From positions 1 to 25,625 of IMG/VR virus record IMGVR_UViG_3300027909_000061: a stretch of DNA of 25,625 nucleotides. One strand, written 5' to 3'. Below, piece after piece: positions 24,093 through 25,625 of the stretch. The translations under genes and the position numbers were made by a program. Positions within the stretch are counted from its first letter, which is position 1; the number at the start of each line of letters is the position of its first letter. The notes under the pieces were generated by a model. That model did no database searches. It was not told where the DNA came from and saw nothing but the letters and a program-made list of their open reading frames with translations. This DNA is from a virus.

Positions 24093-24230
24093 GTGCAATT
24101 AGACTCTCCGCAATATTTATGCCATATATGGGACCCGCGAGGATCTGTGTGGCATGGGTATTGCATTTGCAAGAATGAAGCCAACAATAAACGAGTAGTT
24201 CCTACACACTGCAAGTATTATACCAGGTAA
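24093..24230 (+). CDS. candidate 45-residue Cys/His-rich protein
   Basis: Frame from GTG 24093 to TAA 24228-24230. The product begins MQLDSPQYLCHIWDPRGSVW and ends KYYTR. Its ligands are spaced as C10-H11, H21, C24, C26, H39-C40, which could form a zinc site. Coding support is limited: a GTG start with only a weak upstream GGA/GAG. The metal-ligand pattern, and the absence of better frames, favour it. Its 3-prime end overlaps the left arm of a large inverted repeat (24195-24271), so translation would run into that structure. Confidence 0.45.
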   Translation: MQLDSPQYLCHIWDPRGSVWHGYCICKNEANNKRVVPTHCKYYTR

Positions 24231-24271
24231 TAACTACATGGGCACAATACTTGCTTGTATGTAGGAACTAC
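24195..24271. repeat. long inverted repeat (21 paired bases in two blocks)
   Basis: Outer arms GTAGTTCCTACA (24195-24206) and TGTAGGAACTAC (24260-24271) are perfect over 12 bases. Inner arms GCAAGTATT (24211-24219) and AATACTTGC (24246-24254) are perfect over 9. Unpaired CACT (left) and TTGTA (right) separate the blocks; the loop is 26 bases. No T-run follows, so it is not a simple terminator. It could be an RNA structure, processing site or operator. Confidence 0.75.
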
Positions 24272-24555
24272 ACTTATGCATGCGCGATGCCATGTTAAAT
24301 CTTTGTTAAATATATGTAAAATCTTGGGGTCAGAAAGTCTGACATTCTCAGAACTCCCATAAGTACCTTATGGCTCAGTAGTTTACAGCCAAACTTGCGG
24401 AAAGACCGCGACAAAAGTCAGCCTAGCGGCGACATTACTTGTAAGGGATTGCGAATATGGGCCTAAATGCGATGGCACGTAGGATGCTATACTATAGGAC
24501 GTAAGACGCGGACGCAATAAGGCGGGCGCGAGTCAAACGGAGAGAGTAGGGTAAG
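24231..24555. other. 325-base gene-free stretch with small hairpins
   Basis: No convincing coding frame. It holds the right half of the inverted repeat, then two tight hairpins with 3-base loops: GTCAGA-AAG-TCTGAC (24329-24343) and CCATAAG-TAC-CTTATGG (24357-24373), a smaller GCGG/CCGC pair near 24400, and an extended -10 promoter candidate at 24485-24493. The last 60 bases (24495-24555) would be the leader of the next gene. No tRNA-like fold was seen. Confidence 0.55.
24485..24493 (+). promoter_or_regulatory. candidate extended -10 promoter
   Basis: TGC followed at once by TATACT (24488-24493) fits a TGn-extended -10 element. No -35 hexamer is seen 17 bases upstream. A start near 24500 would give a leader of about 55 bases before the gene at 24556. 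Sequence support only. Confidence 0.4.
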
Positions 24556-24729
24556 ATGGCTAGAACCCACATTGATATCTGGATTCGACCAAGCTACATT
24601 CTAGTTGAATGCTACTATATCGGTGGAAACCATATAATGACCTTAAAGGATTGGTCAGAGGTTCTAGTTAATACTAGCTTTGATATGGCAAAGTATCAAA
24701 CTATCACAGTCAGATATGGAAAGGTTTAA
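24556..24729 (+). CDS. small protein of unknown function, 57 residues
   Basis: ATG 24556 to TAA 24729, preceded by TAGGG with four bases to the start. The product MARTHIDIWIRPSYILVECY continues YIGGNHIMTLKDWSEVLVNT and ends TVRYGKV, an alternating strand pattern with one helix, like a small OB- or Arc-type protein. It is followed after four bases by the 116-residue gene, whose ribosome binding site (GGAAAGG) overlaps this gene's last codons. This is the tight spacing of an operon. Function is not recognised; anti-host or regulatory roles are typical for genes in this place, but that is only position. Confidence 0.7.
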   Translation: MARTHIDIWIRPSYILVECYYIGGNHIMTLKDWSEVLVNTSFDMAKYQTITVRYGKV

Positions 24730-24733
24730 GACG

Positions 24734-25084
24734 ATGCCAAAGACCACGACATTCAAGGGTGTTATCGAAAACGCATACGGTGCGCAGCTTCCCACGCCTA
24801 TCAAGTACGAGGGCGAATTCGAGGAACTTGTAAAGGGAGATGAGATTCCCGCAAAGGAAGCACCGGACGCGGACGAGCTTCTGGCATACGTGAATAACAA
24901 GCGCAAGGCAAATGCGCGTCAGAAGTCTATGCAAGCTGCACTTACGGCCTCAGGGATTGAAAAGCCTACGCTTGAAGATCCCAAGGTGCAGTTTTCTCAG
25001 ATGGTGAAGATTTTGGTTACTGCTGGCAAGAGTGAGGATGTTGCCAAGCAGATGGCTAATGCTTCACTGGGAACCAGCTACTAA
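24734..25084 (+). CDS. protein of unknown function, 116 residues, GC-richer than neighbours
   Basis: The ATG at 24734 has AAAGG nine bases upstream and follows the previous stop; a longer frame from 24680 would overlap the 57-residue gene and lacks a signal. The N-terminal half is strand-rich (TTTFKGVIENAYGAQLPTPI, KYEGEFEELVKGDEIP). The C-terminal half is helical and basic (LLAYVNNKRKANARQKSMQA; DPKVQFSQMVKILVTAGKSE), with Lys/Arg patches that could bind nucleic acid. Codons here use G or C in third position more often than the structural genes. Similar N-K/R-KANARQK segments recur in phage early regions in my experience, with no known function. A long inverted repeat starts seven bases after the stop. 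Confidence 0.75.
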   Translation: MPKTTTFKGVIENAYGAQLPTPIKYEGEFEELVKGDEIPAKEAPDADELLAYVNNKRKANARQKSMQAALTASGIEKPTLEDPKVQFSQMVKILVTAGKSEDVAKQMANASLGTSY

Positions 25085-25090
25085 TCGTCG

Positions 25091-25156
25091 GTAGTATTTT
25101 AGGATACTCTCAGGCGTCATATATACATAATCCTGAGAGTATCCGATAAATACTGC
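25091..25156. repeat. long inverted repeat between early genes
   Basis: Perfect 13-base arms GGATACTCTCAGG (25102-25114) and CCTGAGAGTATCC (25132-25144) around a 17-base loop. An outer AGTATTT (25093-25099) pairs with AAATACT (25148-25154), extended by T-G and G-C at 25091-25092/25155-25156, with a small internal loop of 2 and 3 bases. No T-run follows. It fills the gap between two genes and would fold strongly in RNA, or bind a dimeric protein in DNA. Confidence 0.8.
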
Positions 25157-25190
25157 GGACCATTAACTCAATAAAAGGGAGAATAACAAA

Positions 25191-25352
25191 ATGACACCAT
25201 TGAAGTATTTGATTGAATCGCGCATAGCAACAGCCGGTGAAATCATGGCATTTAAGCGCGATGACCCCCAAGGCTTTGATACGTTGCTCCGTTGGGCGAA
25301 AGAGGAAATGGAGCATAACAATATCGAAGTAACGGAACCTGAAAAGAAGTAA
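25191..25352 (+). CDS. small protein of unknown function, 53 residues
   Basis: ATG 25191 with AGGGAGA about nine bases upstream; stop TAA 25350-25352. The product MTPLKYLIESRIATAGEIMA continues FKRDDPQGFDTLLRWAKEEM and ends EHNNIEVTEPEKK, one long amphipathic helical pair, probably a small helical oligomer. It is followed after eight bases by a clean intrinsic terminator, which makes it the last gene of this unit. A longer frame on the other strand covers the same bases but begins inside the terminator stem and has no binding site. Function is unknown. Confidence 0.75.
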   Translation: MTPLKYLIESRIATAGEIMAFKRDDPQGFDTLLRWAKEEMEHNNIEVTEPEKK

Positions 25353-25360
25353 CCCCATCT

Positions 25361-25392
25361 GGCCCAGGGCTTGCATAGACTGGGCCTTTTTT
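25361..25392 (+). terminator. intrinsic terminator
   Basis: GGCCCAG (25361-25367), loop of 12 bases, CTGGGCC (25380-25386), then six T (25387-25392). Stem of seven, mostly G-C pairs with a T-run: a standard rho-independent terminator ending the rightward gene unit. Confidence 0.9.
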
Positions 25393-25410
25393 CCTGCCAA
25401 CCTATCCCCT

Positions 25411-25541
25411 TTAGCCGTATAGAAATCCCCTACCGATATCGCTTCGCGATCCCGCCTGTTAGCCGTATGAAATTTTATTCCAGCATTTTACTTCGTAAAA
25501 ATTCCTTTCGCCGTATGAAAATTCAACTACATGTAATGTAG
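25411..25541. repeat. three TTAGCCGTAT units at exactly 48-base spacing, each with a small hairpin
   Basis: TTAGCCGTAT at 25411 and 25459 and TTCGCCGTAT at 25507, followed by (a)GAAAT, GAAATT, GAAAAT. Each unit then has a hairpin of unlike sequence: ATCGC-TTC-GCGAT (25438-25450), TTTTAC-TTC-GTAAAA (25486-25500) and CTACAT-GTA-ATGTAG (25527-25541). The stretch has no coding frame that I trust. It could be an iteron-like origin or operator array, or a structured RNA. Confidence 0.65.
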
Positions 25542-25572
25542 GGGTATGTATGGGTATGGTATAAGTATCTAT

Positions 25573-25625
25573 CCCCTCCACAGGGGTCCTACACCCACCC
25601 CCCACCTCGGTAGGCCCCCTTTTTT
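25573..25625 (+). terminator. terminator with alternative upstream hairpin, cut by the window edge
   Basis: Terminator stem GGGG-t-CCTAC (25583-25592) with GTAGG-CCCC (25610-25618) and T-run 25620-25625. An alternative hairpin CCCCT-CCAC-AGGGG (25573-25586) uses the same GGGG, so the two cannot form together, as in attenuators. The T-run reaches the window end. Confidence 0.6.

Noticed and set aside
24002-24214. Minus-strand frames across the 58- and 45-residue genes
   Set aside because: No start signals, and they oppose the strong promoter and AGGAGG of the plus-strand gene.
23730-24555. tRNA genes
   Set aside because: No T-loop GGTTCGA-type sequence with matching acceptor arms was found in the noncoding parts; the single TTCGA lies inside a coding frame.
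24664-24934. Two minus-strand frames opposite the 116-residue gene
   Set aside because: Shadows of a gene with clear codon bias and start signal on the plus strand.
25110-25400. Minus-strand frame of 96 codons over the 53-residue gene
   Set aside because: It begins inside the intrinsic terminator, has no binding site and opposes the well-signalled plus-strand gene.
25411-25541. CRISPR array
   Set aside because: The conserved part is only about 15 bases, there are three copies and no cas genes; spacers contain their own hairpins.

Overview
The window looks like part of the genome of an uncultured tailed bacteriophage (class Caudoviricetes), not a bacterial chromosome. The left 23.7 kb is one almost gapless minus-strand array of about 32 genes, many joined by 1-4 base stop/start overlaps (TAATG, TGATG, ATGA, GTGA). 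It contains the recognisable head genes: terminase large subunit, portal, an acidic scaffold-like protein and a HK97-type major capsid protein. The DNA is AT-rich by eye. All three stop codons are used, so nothing points to recoding. The host cannot be inferred. The left end is cut inside a virion gene and the right end stops in a terminator.

Reading the minus-strand operon in its transcription direction (right to left): a terminase small subunit candidate (23.7-23.2 kb); a group of very small genes including a 44-residue membrane protein and two zinc-ribbon proteins (23.1-21.9 kb); a block of probable appendage or fibre proteins (21.9-15.2 kb), dominated by a 1218-residue protein built from about 27 degenerate copies of a W-P-N-P-L repeat; a holin-like one-helix protein; then terminase large subunit, a Cys-pair/coiled-coil protein, a tiny basic protein, portal, scaffold and capsid (14.9-7.9 kb); two tandem paralogous small beta proteins directly after the capsid gene; a SAM methyltransferase and a GT-A glycosyltransferase; several conserved-looking phage proteins of unknown role; and a probable connector, a large nozzle/stabilisation-like protein, and a propeller-like protein with a C-terminal prealbumin-like domain (4.5-0.2 kb). 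No tape-measure, major tail tube or sheath gene is visible. With the connector plus nozzle-like pair, this suggests a short-tailed (podovirus-like) virion, though genes beyond the left edge could change that.

At about 23.73-23.88 kb the strand switches. A strong sigma-70-type promoter (TTGACA-17-TAGGAT) drives rightward transcription into small plus-strand genes (58, 45, 57, 116 and 53 residues) of unknown function, some Cys/His-rich. This region is unusually rich in DNA structure: two long inverted repeats (24195-24271 and 25091-25156), several tight 3-nt-loop hairpins, a clear intrinsic terminator after the last gene, and then a gene-free segment with three copies of a TTAGCCGTAT motif spaced exactly 48 bases apart. 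Each copy is followed by a small hairpin of different sequence but similar shape, and the segment ends in a second terminator with an alternative, mutually exclusive hairpin. That right-hand segment and the W-P-N-P-L repeat protein are the two most distinctive things in the window.

Several genes were below the usual size cut-off and were found by reading the gaps: 22778-22912, 22287-22460, 12736-12903, 5240-5407, 23883-24059, 24093-24230, 24556-24729, 25191-25352 and a 21-codon candidate at 7231-7296.
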